38,804 bases of DNA from CAZYVA01 sp964650695 (lineage in GTDB: Bacteria; Bacillota; Clostridia; Lachnospirales; Lachnospiraceae), in the NCBI GenBank assembly GCA_964650695.1, contig CAZYVA010000009.1:1-38804 (forward strand). Direction: 5' to 3'. A model generated the notes under the pieces. The model did not search any database. It had not been told where the DNA came from and saw nothing but the letters and a program-made list of their open reading frames with translations. The position numbers were made by a program, and so were the translations under genes. Below, in pieces: positions 24,571 through 32,368 of the stretch (positions within the stretch are counted from its first letter, which is position 1; every line of letters starts with the position of its first letter).

Positions 24571-25240
24571 CTCCCCACTTTGTGTACACGTACTTTGGAT
24601 CGCTTGGATTGGCTTCCACCTTTTCCCGGAGCCTTCGGATATGTACGTCAACCGTCCTTGCGTCTCCGGGATACGCATAGCCCCAGATCCTGTTCAACAG
24701 GTTTTCCCTGCTGTATACCTTGCCCGGATTCGTCGCCAGGAACTCTAAAAGGTCAAATTCCTTTGCCGTCAGGTTCACTTCTTTTCCGTCGATCCGGACA
24801 CTCCGGCTCTCGCTGTCGATCTGCATACCGCCTTTGACAATCAGATGATGGCCTTTCGGGGAACTTCCCCTTTTTCCCGTGCGCCGCATGACGGTCTTGA
24901 TCCGCGCCTTCACTTCCAGGACATTGTACGGCTTGGTAATATAATCGTCCGCCCCATATTCCAGCCCCAGGATCTTGTCGATATCCTCACCCTTTGCGGT
25001 CACCATAATGATAGGCACGTCAGAAAATTCCCGGATACGCTGGCAGACCTCAAAACCGTCCATCTTTGGCAGCATGATATCCAGCAGTATCATATCGTAT
25101 TGGTTTTCCCTTGCAAGCTTTAACGCTTCTTCGCCATCGTAAGCCGCATCAACCTCCATATCATCCTGCTCCAGGCTAAAGCGTAAACCCTTGACGATCA
25201 GCTTTTCATCATCCACTACCAATATCCGTTTCCCCATCAT
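24548..25240 (-). CDS. OmpR/PhoB-family response regulator
   Basis: 230 residues. The receiver domain has acidic DDE at 10-12, phospho-acceptor Asp54 (ILLDIMLPKMDG), switch Thr in MVTAKG and Lys in ITKPYN. The C-terminal winged helix is complete (GKEVNLTAKEFDLLEFLATN, YSRENLLNRIWGY, RTVDVHIRRLREKVE, YTKWGVGYYFRG). Close in style to WalR/PhoP. Starts MMGKRILVVDDE with GGAGGCGG upstream; either Met could serve. It follows comEA by 33 nt and overlaps the kinase start, so all are probably one transcript. Targets are unknown. Confidence 0.95.
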   Translation of the reverse strand: MMGKRILVVDDEKLIVKGLRFSLEQDDMEVDAAYDGEEALKLARENQYDMILLDIMLPKMDGFEVCQRIREFSDVPIIMVTAKGEDIDKILGLEYGADDYITKPYNVLEVKARIKTVMRRTGKRGSSPKGHHLIVKGGMQIDSESRSVRIDGKEVNLTAKEFDLLEFLATNPGKVYSRENLLNRIWGYAYPGDARTVDVHIRRLREKVEANPSDPKYVYTKWGVGYYFRG

Positions 25241-25266
25241 CCGCCTCCTGAAAACCGGCTTCCATG

Positions 25267-25284
25267 TTACGGTTCAAACCGTAA
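25267..25284. promoter_or_regulatory. Perfect dyad over the comEA stop codon
   Basis: TTACGGTT-CA-AACCGTAA has 8-bp arms with a 2-nt centre; the comEA stop codon lies in it, 27 bp before the regulator start. It could be an operator or a tiny hairpin; no regulator is assigned. Confidence 0.35.
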
Positions 25285-25951
25285 TCTGGTCTTTGACCTT
25301 CTGGTAAACCCCATCCTTGATGCCATCAATGTTCTTCAGATCCTCCGGCTTTTGGAAGCTTCCCTGCTCCTGCCGGTAACGGATGATGGCGTCCGCTTTT
25401 ACTTCCCCGATCCCGGTAAGGGTCATCAACTCTTCTTTCGTGGCGGTATTGATATTCACCTTTCCGCCCGCCGCCTCCGCGCTTCCACTTTCCGTCTGCG
25501 CCTGTGAAAGAGCCGGATTCTCTTCCACTTCTTCGCTGGAAGGGACATACACCTGCTCGGCGTCCGAAAGCTCTTTTGCCTGATTGACCGCGGATGCTTC
25601 CGCCTCGGCGGTCATGCCTCCCGCCATCTCGACCGCCTCAAAAACCCGGCTGCCTCCGGGAAGCCGGTAAACGCCCGGACGGGCTACCTGTCCGCAAACA
25701 TCCACATAGATATATCCTTCGCCTGGATCTGACGACGCCCCTTCCTCTTCTTCCCCGGCCTCTCCGTCCGTCTGGCTGTCGCTCTCCGACGCCTGTCCTT
25801 CTTCCCCAAAAGAAGCGTCCGCCGCCTCCCCTTCTGTGAGATACACTTCCTCCATCTGCTCTTCTTCCCCGCCCCCGCAGCCGGCAAAAACACAGGAACA
25901 AACAACCGCCATCCACAGGAAACGCGGGAAAATACTACGTCCTTTTCGCAT
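25274..25951 (-). CDS. comEA: ComEA-type DNA-binding lipoprotein (SLBB + helix-hairpin-helix)
   Basis: Binds incoming double-stranded DNA at the cell surface. 225 residues. The signal peptide has lipobox VFAGC, so it is a lipoprotein, not the membrane-helix type of Bacillus. A long acidic Glu/Asp/Ser linker (about 28-76) precedes an SLBB domain (YIYVDVCGQVARPGVYRLPG), a second linker, and a C-terminal HhH DNA-binding domain (GKVNINTATKEELMTLTGIGEVKADAIIRYRQEQGSF). First gene of a run that continues with response regulator, kinase, GerMN lipoprotein and comEC. Confidence 0.92.
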   Translation of the reverse strand: MRKGRSIFPRFLWMAVVCSCVFAGCGGGEEEQMEEVYLTEGEAADASFGEEGQASESDSQTDGEAGEEEEGASSDPGEGYIYVDVCGQVARPGVYRLPGGSRVFEAVEMAGGMTAEAEASAVNQAKELSDAEQVYVPSSEEVEENPALSQAQTESGSAEAAGGKVNINTATKEELMTLTGIGEVKADAIIRYRQEQGSFQKPEDLKNIDGIKDGVYQKVKDQITV

Positions 25952-26018
25952 AAAATCCTCCTTTACAGCTTGTCAGACACTGTAAATACCCCTCTTTATG
26001 CCGGACAGGATCATTGTA

Positions 26019-26450
26019 CTATTTCCATTGGAAAATTGCAACTCCAACCAAGGCGATTCCCATACCGATCGTTTTCCGCCATGAAAAAGGCTCCTTATCC
26101 ACGCCAAAAAGCCCGGCCAGCTCAATGGCATACGACATGATGAGCTGTGCAATGACGATCAGAAGCGTTGCCTTTGCCGGCCCAAGCTGTTCCATGCTCT
26201 TAATCACCGTCCACGTGATCCCTGCGCCGATCGCTCCTCCAAGAAGAAGGTATTTCGGCTCCACCTTCATAAGCGCACCGATACTGTCGCGCCCCGCCGC
26301 CAGCCACGCCACGATGCACACCAGAAGCGCAGAAAACTGCACCCAGCCGTTGCTCACCCACATCCCCGCCGTTTTCGTCACCTGTGTATTAAAAACGCCT
26401 TGCACGCTCATCAGCGCGCCGGAAAGCAGTGCAATAAAAAAACCAATCAT
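26019..26450 (-). CDS. DMT-superfamily permease, YdcZ (DUF606) type
   Basis: 143 residues with four to five membrane segments, starting FFIALLSGALMSVQGVFNTQ, the family's signature, with LLGGAIGAGITWTVIKSMEQLGPAKATLLIVIAQLI in the middle. One five-helix unit is the usual size for this half-length group, which often works as dimers or pairs. The ribosome site TAGGAGGTATCGCC precedes the ATG. It lies between comEA and argD. Substrate unknown. Confidence 0.88.
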   Translation of the reverse strand: MIGFFIALLSGALMSVQGVFNTQVTKTAGMWVSNGWVQFSALLVCIVAWLAAGRDSIGALMKVEPKYLLLGGAIGAGITWTVIKSMEQLGPAKATLLIVIAQLIMSYAIELAGLFGVDKEPFSWRKTIGMGIALVGVAIFQWK

Positions 26451-26515
26451 TGGCGATACCTCCTAAGCACCCTATGCCCATAGTATATCCAATCACTGGT
26501 TTCTTATGCCGCTAT

Positions 26516-27721
26516 TTACCGTCCGTCGGCGATCTCAGACAGCACGTTTTTCAAAATCCCCGCCATTTCCTCGATCTGTTCCTTCCCAACCACCAGCGGA
26601 GGGACAAACCGCACGGTATCCGTCCCCGCCCCGACAAGCAGCAGCCCTTTTTCCAAGGCTTTGGATACGATCCGTCCCGATGGCTCCGAGACAGCGATCC
26701 CCTGCATCAGCCCCTTCCCCCGGACTTCAGTGATGATCCCGCTTTCCGCCATCAAGCCGGTAAGCTGCTCTGTCAGGTAGTCCCCCATCTCTTTTACATG
26801 CTCCAAAAGATGGTATTTTTCAAACAATTCAATCGTCTTAGATATGGCCGTGCATGCCAGCGGGCTGCCGCCGTAGGTCGTCCCGTGGTCGCCCGGCTCC
26901 AGGGAATGCTCCGCCACCTCTTCCGTCACGGCAAACGCCCCTGTCGGGAAGCCGTTTCCAATCCCTTTCGCCATCGACATCAAGTCGGGGCGGATCCCGT
27001 AATCCTGCCATGCAAACATAGAACCTGTCCGCCCCATCCCGCACTGCACTTCATCGCAGATCATCAAAACCCCTTCCTCATCGCAGAGTTTCCGGATCCC
27101 TTGCATAAACTCCTTCGTGGCAAGATGGATGCCGCCTTCTCCTTGCAGCGGTTCCAGTATGACCGCGCAGGTTTTTTCATTCATGAACGACTTTACACTG
27201 TCCAACTGGTTGTATTTTGCAAAATGGACTGTCGGAAGCAGCGGTTCAAAAGGCGCCCGGTAAGCCTCATGCCCGGTCACGGAAAGCGCGCCCAGGCTCC
27301 GCCCGTGGAAAGACCCCTCCATGGCAATAAACTCATAACGCCCGGTCTTTTTTTTGTAAGCATACTTCCTTGCTGCTTTCAGGCAGCCTTCCACGGATTC
27401 CCCGCCGCTGTTCGTAAAGAAAACCCGGTCCATCCCTGTGATCCGTTTTAAATCCTGCGCCGCTTTCCCACACGCGGTATGGTAATACAGATTAGAAGTA
27501 TGCATCAGATGATCCATCTGGTTTTTCAATGCCGAAATATATTCCTGGTTCCCATACCCCAAAGAAGCGACCGCGTACCCTGCCGCAAAATCCAGATACC
27601 TTTTCCCTTCGGTATCATACAGGTAAACCCCTTCCCCCCTCTCTAAAACAACCGGAAACTGGTTGTAAGTGTGGATAAGCCCGTCTCTTGTTTCTTCCAT
27701 ATACCGATTCATCTGTTCCAT
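26516..27721 (-). CDS. argD: Acetylornithine aminotransferase
   Basis: PLP enzyme that makes N-acetylornithine from N-acetylglutamate semialdehyde and glutamate. 401 residues. GVYLYDTEGKRYLDFAAGYAVASLG is the N-terminal signature; NSGGESVEGCLKAARKY, ICDEVQCGMGRTG and the PLP lysine in SMAKGIGNGFPTGA are class III aminotransferase motifs, with DHGTTYGGSPLACT completing the site. AGGAGGAGC lies just before the ATG. Last gene of argC-argJ-argB-argD, separated from argB by 116 bp carrying a GC-rich repeat-like element. Confidence 0.95.
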   Translation of the reverse strand: MEQMNRYMEETRDGLIHTYNQFPVVLERGEGVYLYDTEGKRYLDFAAGYAVASLGYGNQEYISALKNQMDHLMHTSNLYYHTACGKAAQDLKRITGMDRVFFTNSGGESVEGCLKAARKYAYKKKTGRYEFIAMEGSFHGRSLGALSVTGHEAYRAPFEPLLPTVHFAKYNQLDSVKSFMNEKTCAVILEPLQGEGGIHLATKEFMQGIRKLCDEEGVLMICDEVQCGMGRTGSMFAWQDYGIRPDLMSMAKGIGNGFPTGAFAVTEEVAEHSLEPGDHGTTYGGSPLACTAISKTIELFEKYHLLEHVKEMGDYLTEQLTGLMAESGIITEVRGKGLMQGIAVSEPSGRIVSKALEKGLLLVGAGTDTVRFVPPLVVGKEQIEEMAGILKNVLSEIADGR

Positions 27722-27774
27722 TTGCTCCTCCTAACCCGCGCATTCTTTTTCCCGTCGTTGAAAATCATAGCGGC

Positions 27775-27823
27775 CCCATGCCACGCTGCGGCTGCGCCGC
27801 GACAGGCAATTTGGCGTGCCATG
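27775..27823. repeat. GC-rich repeat-like element between argB and argD
   Basis: CCCCATGCCACGCTGCGGCT followed by GCGCC resembles 19024-19050 near holA (CCCCATACCACATTGTGGCT then GCACC). The ends CATGCCACGC and GCGTGCCATG are near inverted repeats, giving a hairpin inside the arg operon. Confidence 0.45.
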
Positions 27824-27837
27824 AAAGTAACCCCGCG

Positions 27838-28743
27838 TCATCCGGCCACAAAATACCTTGGTTCCCCATCGTTGATGATCGCCGTCCCGATGCCTTTATT
27901 CGTAAAAATCTCAAGCAACAGGCAATGCGGGATCCGCCCGTCTAAAATATGCACCCGGTTCACGCCATGCTCAATGGCCTCGACACAGCTATGAAGCTTT
28001 GGCAGCATCCCGCCTCCGACGCCGCCATCTGCCATCAGCTCCCTCGCCTGCGATACCGACAGTTCGGAAATCAAAGTGGAGGGATCCTCCGGATCCCGGT
28101 ACACCCCTTCAATATCCGTCAGGAAAGCAAGCTTTTCCGCCCGCATCGCCCTCGCAATGGCACAAGCCGCATCATCCGCATTGATATTGTACGTCTGGAA
28201 ATCATCATCCAGGCCGATGGGGCAGATGATCGGAAGGAAATCCTTATCCAGAAGGTCGTATAACACCGTAGCGTCCACCTTCTTAATCTCGCCCACGAAC
28301 CCGATATCACGCCCGCCGCAGAATTTTTTATTGACGCTCAAAAGCCTCCCGTCCTTCCCGCTGATCCCAATCGCGCGTACACCAAGGCTCTCCACCATCT
28401 GCACAAGTTTTTTGTTGATCTTTTCCAGCGCCATCTCGGCAATTTCCATCGTCGGCGTGTCCGTCACGCGCAGCCCATCGATAAATTTTGCCTCCATGCC
28501 GGATTTCTCCGCCCATCTGCTGATTTCTTTCCCGCCGCCATGTACGATGATCGGCTTGAAGCCAACCAGCTTTAACAACGTCACATCCTTGATGACCTGT
28601 TCCTTCAGCGTCTCGTCCACCATAGCGCTCCCACCGTATTTCACCACAATGATTTTCCGGTTGAACCGCTGGATATACGGAAGGGCTTCAATCAACACTT
28701 CCGCCTTCTCCAGGTATTTTTTCATTGCCGCATCCATAACCAT
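27838..28743 (-). CDS. argB: Acetylglutamate kinase
   Basis: Phosphorylates N-acetylglutamate, the second step of arginine synthesis and usual arginine feedback point. 301 residues. IVVKYGGSAM and PIIVHGGGKEISRW are the phosphate and substrate loops; NINADDAACAIARAMRAEKLAFLTDIEGVYRDP is the nucleotide part. The N-terminal helix KKYLEKAEVLIEALPYIQRF is of the long, arginine-sensitive type. Starts MVMDAAMKK; AAAGGGGC suits the second ATG (28737) better than the first. Confidence 0.95.
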   Translation of the reverse strand: MVMDAAMKKYLEKAEVLIEALPYIQRFNRKIIVVKYGGSAMVDETLKEQVIKDVTLLKLVGFKPIIVHGGGKEISRWAEKSGMEAKFIDGLRVTDTPTMEIAEMALEKINKKLVQMVESLGVRAIGISGKDGRLLSVNKKFCGGRDIGFVGEIKKVDATVLYDLLDKDFLPIICPIGLDDDFQTYNINADDAACAIARAMRAEKLAFLTDIEGVYRDPEDPSTLISELSVSQARELMADGGVGGGMLPKLHSCVEAIEHGVNRVHILDGRIPHCLLLEIFTNKGIGTAIINDGEPRYFVAG

Positions 28744-28827
28744 GCCCCTTTCCCGGCCTATCCCCGCCGCGCATATGGATAAAATCCGCCAATGCGCGGA
28801 CCGGATATTTCAAAAACCCATCCATTG

Positions 28828-30054
28828 TCAGCTTCTGTAATCCGCGTTGATATTGATATATCCGTGAGTCAGGTCGCAGCCCCAGGCAGCCGCCTGCGCA
28901 TCCCCCGCTTTGATGTCCACGATCGCCCTCACTTCCGGCTCCGAAAGGATCTTCGTCGCCTCCTCCTCACTGTAATCCACAGCCGTGCTGTCGGATGTGA
29001 TCTGGATTTTCCCCGCGCGGCTCTCAAAATATAGATCAACCGATTCCGGGTCGAACGCCGCGCCGGAATATCCCATGGCACAGAGGATCCGCCCCCAGTT
29101 TGCGTCATGCCCCGCAACCGCCGTTTTGACCAGGTTGGAACATACAATGGATTTTGCGATCGTCCTGGCCTGTTCTTTCGATTCGCAGTGGATCGCCTTC
29201 ACTTCCAGAAGCGCGGCCGCGCCTTCGCCGTCTGCGGCGATTTTTTTTGCCAGGTATTCGTTCACCGCATGGAGCGCCTGTGCAAACGCGCGGTATCCTT
29301 CCGTCCCCGATACAATCTCCGGATTGCCTGCCCGTCCGTTTGCCAGGACGATACAGGTATCATTGGTGGACGTATCCCCGTCCACGGAAATCATATTGTA
29401 GGTATCCTGCACATCCGCGCTCAACGCTTCCTGAAGCGTGTCCCTGGAAATCACTGCGTCTGTAGTGACAAAGGAAAGGAGCGTACACATATTCGGATGG
29501 ATCATGCCCGATCCTTTCGCCATGCCGCCCACGGTAACCATCTTGCCGCCAATCTCAACCTCAACGGCCAGTTCCTTTTCAAAGGTATCCGTCGTTTTGA
29601 TCGCCTCGGCAGCTTCCGTCCCGCTCTCCAGCGACCCGTTTTTCTTTCCGGCAAGCACCGCAACCCCTTTTACAAGCTTATCCATCGGGAGCTGTTTCCC
29701 GATCACGCCGGTCGATCCGACCAGGATCCCCGCCGGTGAAATACCGAGGCTTTCCGCCGCCGCCCGCGCCGTCTCTTCGCAACGCCCCAGTCCTTCTTCC
29801 CCTGTACAGGCATTGGCGATCCCGGAATTTACGACCACCGCCTGGACGCTCTCCCCGCTTTCAATCACCCGCTGGTCCCACTTCACCGGCGCCGCCTTGA
29901 CAAGGTTGCTCGTAAACGTGCCGGCCGCCACGCATGGCGCTTCACTGTAAACCATCGCCATATCCATTTTCCCCGAACGCTTGATCCCGGCTGCCGTGCC
30001 GGCCGCCTCAAATCCTTTCGCCGCGGTTACCCCGCCTTTGATCTCTCTCATCAT
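28828..30054 (-). CDS. argJ: Bifunctional glutamate N-acetyltransferase / ornithine acetyltransferase
   Basis: Transfers acetyl from N-acetylornithine to glutamate, recycling the acetyl group and replacing argA/argE. KGVTAAKGFEAAGTAAGIKRSG-like N-terminus, VNSGIANACTG, then KGSGMIHPNMCTLLSFVTTDA, where the Thr after Cys is the nucleophile freed by self-cleavage into alpha and beta chains (the preceding residue is usually Ala). DANWGRILCAMGYSG closes the site. AGGAGG lies 5 and 8 nt before two successive ATGs (30054, 30051); the frame continues to 30099 inside the leader. Confidence 0.95.
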   Translation of the reverse strand: MMREIKGGVTAAKGFEAAGTAAGIKRSGKMDMAMVYSEAPCVAAGTFTSNLVKAAPVKWDQRVIESGESVQAVVVNSGIANACTGEEGLGRCEETARAAAESLGISPAGILVGSTGVIGKQLPMDKLVKGVAVLAGKKNGSLESGTEAAEAIKTTDTFEKELAVEVEIGGKMVTVGGMAKGSGMIHPNMCTLLSFVTTDAVISRDTLQEALSADVQDTYNMISVDGDTSTNDTCIVLANGRAGNPEIVSGTEGYRAFAQALHAVNEYLAKKIAADGEGAAALLEVKAIHCESKEQARTIAKSIVCSNLVKTAVAGHDANWGRILCAMGYSGAAFDPESVDLYFESRAGKIQITSDSTAVDYSEEEATKILSEPEVRAIVDIKAGDAQAAAWGCDLTHGYININADYRS

Positions 30055-30117
30055 CCATTCCTCCTGATTTTTATAGTTGGCAAAAAACGGTTCGTTCATC
30101 CTGCTTCGCAGCCAGAT

Positions 30118-31158
30118 CTACGGGAAAGCCGGAAGCAAATCCAGCCCCTCATCCTCTTTCAGCCCAAACATCAGGTTCATATTCTGTACCGCTTGCCCTG
30201 CGGCGCCCTTCACCAGGTTGTCAAGCGCGCCTATCATAATGATCCGGCCCGTCCTTGGATCCAGCTTAAAGCCAATGTCCACAAAATTGCTTCCTTCCAC
30301 CCACCGGGTTTCCGGAAAAACATCCTTTTCCAATACACGGACAAAAGTTTCCTGCCGGTAATACCGGTCATAAATCTCCTTGACGTCTTCATAAGAGACT
30401 TTCTTTTTTAAGGAAGCGTATTCCGTCACCAGGATCCCCCGGTTCATCGGAACCAGGTGCGGCGTAAAGCTCAAAACCACCTCTTTCCCGGCAGCATACC
30501 CTAACTGCTCCTCGATCTCCGGCGTGTGCCTGTGCGCCGCCACGCCGTAAGCTTTTATATTCTCATTCACCTCGCAGAAAAGATTGGGCAGCTTCGCCCC
30601 TCTTCCCGCCCCGGACACGCCGGACTTGGCGTCAATGATCAAGGTATCCGTATCGATCACGCCCTCCTTGACAAGCGGATATGCCGTCAGGATCGAACAG
30701 GTCGTATAACATCCCGGATTCGCCGTCAGCCTCGCTTTCCTGATCTGCGCCCGGTTGACCTCGCAAAGCCCGTACACGGCCTCTTCCAGAAATTGCGGGC
30801 TTTGGTGCGTGATCCCATACCACTTCTCATAGACAGATACATCCTTCAGCCGGTAATCCGCGCTTAAATCCACGATTTTCACCCTTGATAAAATATCCTC
30901 TGTCAATATGGAGGCAAGAAACCCCTGCGGCGTAGCGGTAAAAATCACATCTACCTGGTCAGCCAGCTCTCCGATCTGCTCATCCAGGCACCCATCGTCA
31001 ACGATCTGGAACAGATTGCCAAACAAACCGGCATACTTCTGGCCCGCATAGCTCCTGGAGCCATACCACGCCAGCGTTACGTCTTTATGCCCCGCCAAAA
31101 TCCGCGCGGCCTCGCCCCCGGCATAGCCGGTCGCACCGATAATCCCTGCTTTTATCAT
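30118..31158 (-). CDS. argC: N-acetyl-gamma-glutamyl-phosphate reductase
   Basis: NADPH-dependent reduction of N-acetylglutamyl phosphate, third step of arginine synthesis. 346 residues. The Rossmann start MIKAGIIGATGYAGGEAARIL, catalytic Cys in TANPGCYTTCSI, and the His-containing SFTPHLVPMNRGI are all present. GGGAGG precedes the ATG by a few bases. First gene of the arginine operon, with a promoter at 31239-31267 overlapped by two ArgR-like boxes. Confidence 0.96.
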   Translation of the reverse strand: MIKAGIIGATGYAGGEAARILAGHKDVTLAWYGSRSYAGQKYAGLFGNLFQIVDDGCLDEQIGELADQVDVIFTATPQGFLASILTEDILSRVKIVDLSADYRLKDVSVYEKWYGITHQSPQFLEEAVYGLCEVNRAQIRKARLTANPGCYTTCSILTAYPLVKEGVIDTDTLIIDAKSGVSGAGRGAKLPNLFCEVNENIKAYGVAAHRHTPEIEEQLGYAAGKEVVLSFTPHLVPMNRGILVTEYASLKKKVSYEDVKEIYDRYYRQETFVRVLEKDVFPETRWVEGSNFVDIGFKLDPRTGRIIMIGALDNLVKGAAGQAVQNMNLMFGLKEDEGLDLLPAFP

Positions 31159-31232
31159 AAAACCTCCCTACTTTCCTTCCCCACGCCAGATCTGTGGGAA
31201 AACTCCCTGTTTTAAACCTTTTCGGAAATATG

Positions 31233-31246
31233 TGCATGATTATACA
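31233..31246. promoter_or_regulatory. ArgR-type box 1 over the argC -10
   Basis: TGCATGATTATACA fits the ARG-box pattern TGNAT-N4-ATNCA and covers the -10 of the argC promoter. Expected to bind ArgR/AhrC with arginine. Confidence 0.65.
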
Positions 31247-31267
31247 TCTTTTATGCATAATATGCAA
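31239..31267 (-). promoter_or_regulatory. argCJBD promoter
   Basis: TTGCAT (31262-31267), 17-nt spacer, TATAAT (31239-31244), leaving an untranslated leader of about 70-75 nt before argC. It lies across the 3' end of the upstream permease gene. Confidence 0.75.
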
Positions 31268-32135
31268 CTATTTTTTCAGCATACATCCCTTGGAACAGTT
31301 CCAGAACAATCCCTGCCACAACCGCCGCGGCAAACAAAAGACCCGCAATCTTCAGGTTTTCCTTCGGATGGCGGTTGACCCGGAACAGCACAGCCAGCCC
31401 CACCCCGGATCCGGCGCACAGCCCGGAGACCACGGAGGCAAAGGAAAGCACCTTGTTCAAATAAAGCTGTGTCAGGATCACGGACGCCGCGCAATTGGGG
31501 ATCAGCCCGACGACCGCCGCCGCTACCGGCTGCCATATGGTATTTCCCAGCATAAACCTGGAAATCCGCTCTGTCCCCAGAAGCTCCACCGCCAGGTTTA
31601 ACATCCCCGTGAAAACAAGCAGGTATAGGAAAATATGAAGCGTATGCCACCCGGCAGGGCGCAGGATCCCGGCATGTTCTTCCTGGCATCCACAATCCCG
31701 GCACAGTTCCCCTTCTCTTTTTTCTGTGGAAACCCTTTTCGCCAGCAAAAGATCCGCCATATACCCTACAGTGACGGCAACGAACGCTTTGACAAGCAGC
31801 AGCCCCCCGATCTGCCGGGCTTGTCCGGGGCCGCTTAACATGATCAATATGGCCTCATCCGATGTGGCAAGGTACGCCGCCAGCAATGTCCCAAGCGAGA
31901 TCACGCCGCCTGCGTACAGATTGGAAGCCATCACCGAAAACCCGCACTGGGGGATCAGCCCCGCCAGCGCGCCCACTGCCGGGCCTGCCCTCCCCACACG
32001 CTTCAGCATGTTCTTTGTCCAGTCTGCGGAAGAATGCTCCAACGCCTCGATCACCAGAAAAGCGGCAAACAGGAAAGGCAGCATCTTGAAACAGTCCAGG
32101 CATGTATCGGTCACTACTTCCTTCAAAAGCTCCAT
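31251..32135 (-). CDS. Putative heavy-metal / manganese permease (ArsP_2-like, DUF2899)
   Basis: 294 residues with eight to ten membrane segments and an internal duplication: GLIPQCGFSVMASNLYAGGV in the first half and GLIPNCAASVILTQLYLNKV in the second, each followed by a Ser/Ala-rich helix. Between the halves a cytosolic loop carries ELCRDCGCQEEH, a possible metal site. These features fit the family called putative arsenic efflux or manganese transporter; function is not settled. I use the ATG at 32135, with GGGGGA upstream; the ATG at 32165 lacks a ribosome site. The stop lies inside the argC promoter. TATAAT at about 32208-32213 is a possible -10. Confidence 0.8.
   Translation of the reverse strand: MELLKEVVTDTCLDCFKMLPFLFAAFLVIEALEHSSADWTKNMLKRVGRAGPAVGALAGLIPQCGFSVMASNLYAGGVISLGTLLAAYLATSDEAILIMLSGPGQARQIGGLLLVKAFVAVTVGYMADLLLAKRVSTEKREGELCRDCGCQEEHAGILRPAGWHTLHIFLYLLVFTGMLNLAVELLGTERISRFMLGNTIWQPVAAAVVGLIPNCAASVILTQLYLNKVLSFASVVSGLCAGSGVGLAVLFRVNRHPKENLKIAGLLFAAAVVAGIVLELFQGMYAEKIVAYYA
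31254..31266. promoter_or_regulatory. ArgR-type box 2 over the argC -35
   Basis: TGCATAATATGCA is a 13-bp palindrome resembling an ARG box with a 3-nt centre, covering the -35. With box 1 it gives the two-box arrangement usual for ArgR hexamers. Confidence 0.55.
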
Positions 32136-32313
32136 AATGATGGATTCCCCCAAGTTTGAAATCATTTGGAAAATACGATGTTACGGTTCTACGTTTTTCA
32201 CCTTCAACATTATATACGCAGCCCGCAAGAATTTCCACACCATTTTTCTGTAAAGCATCGTTTATTTCCGGGCGCCTCCTAAGCCCTCTAAAATCCCGCA
32301 AAGCCCTCAGAAG

Positions 32314-32346
32314 AAAAAGGACGGGCAAACCTGCCCGTCCTTTTTT
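32314..32346 (-). terminator. Strong terminator after glgD
   Basis: AAAAAGGACGGGCA pairs with TGCCCGTCCTTTTT around an AACC loop, followed by T-tracts on both strands. It ends glgCD transcription 23 nt after the glgD stop. Confidence 0.92.
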
Positions 32347-32368
32347 CTTTCACTTTTGCAACGCCGTC

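Noticed and set aside
23053..24678. ATG at 24678 as kinase start
   Set aside because: It would overlap the response-regulator gene by 131 bases, adds a stretch antithetic to kinase N-termini and has no ribosome site.
32136..32313. Possible manganese (yybP-ykoY) riboswitch before the metal permease
   Set aside because: I could not find the conserved paired loops of that class; the region also shows only a weak promoter.
32156..32328. Minus-strand frame upstream of the metal permease with a carbonic-anhydrase-like snippet (VEILAGCVYNVEG)
   Set aside because: The likeness is short, there is no stop before it runs into the permease gene in a wrong frame, and no upstream part exists. A decayed gene end is possible but cannot be supported.
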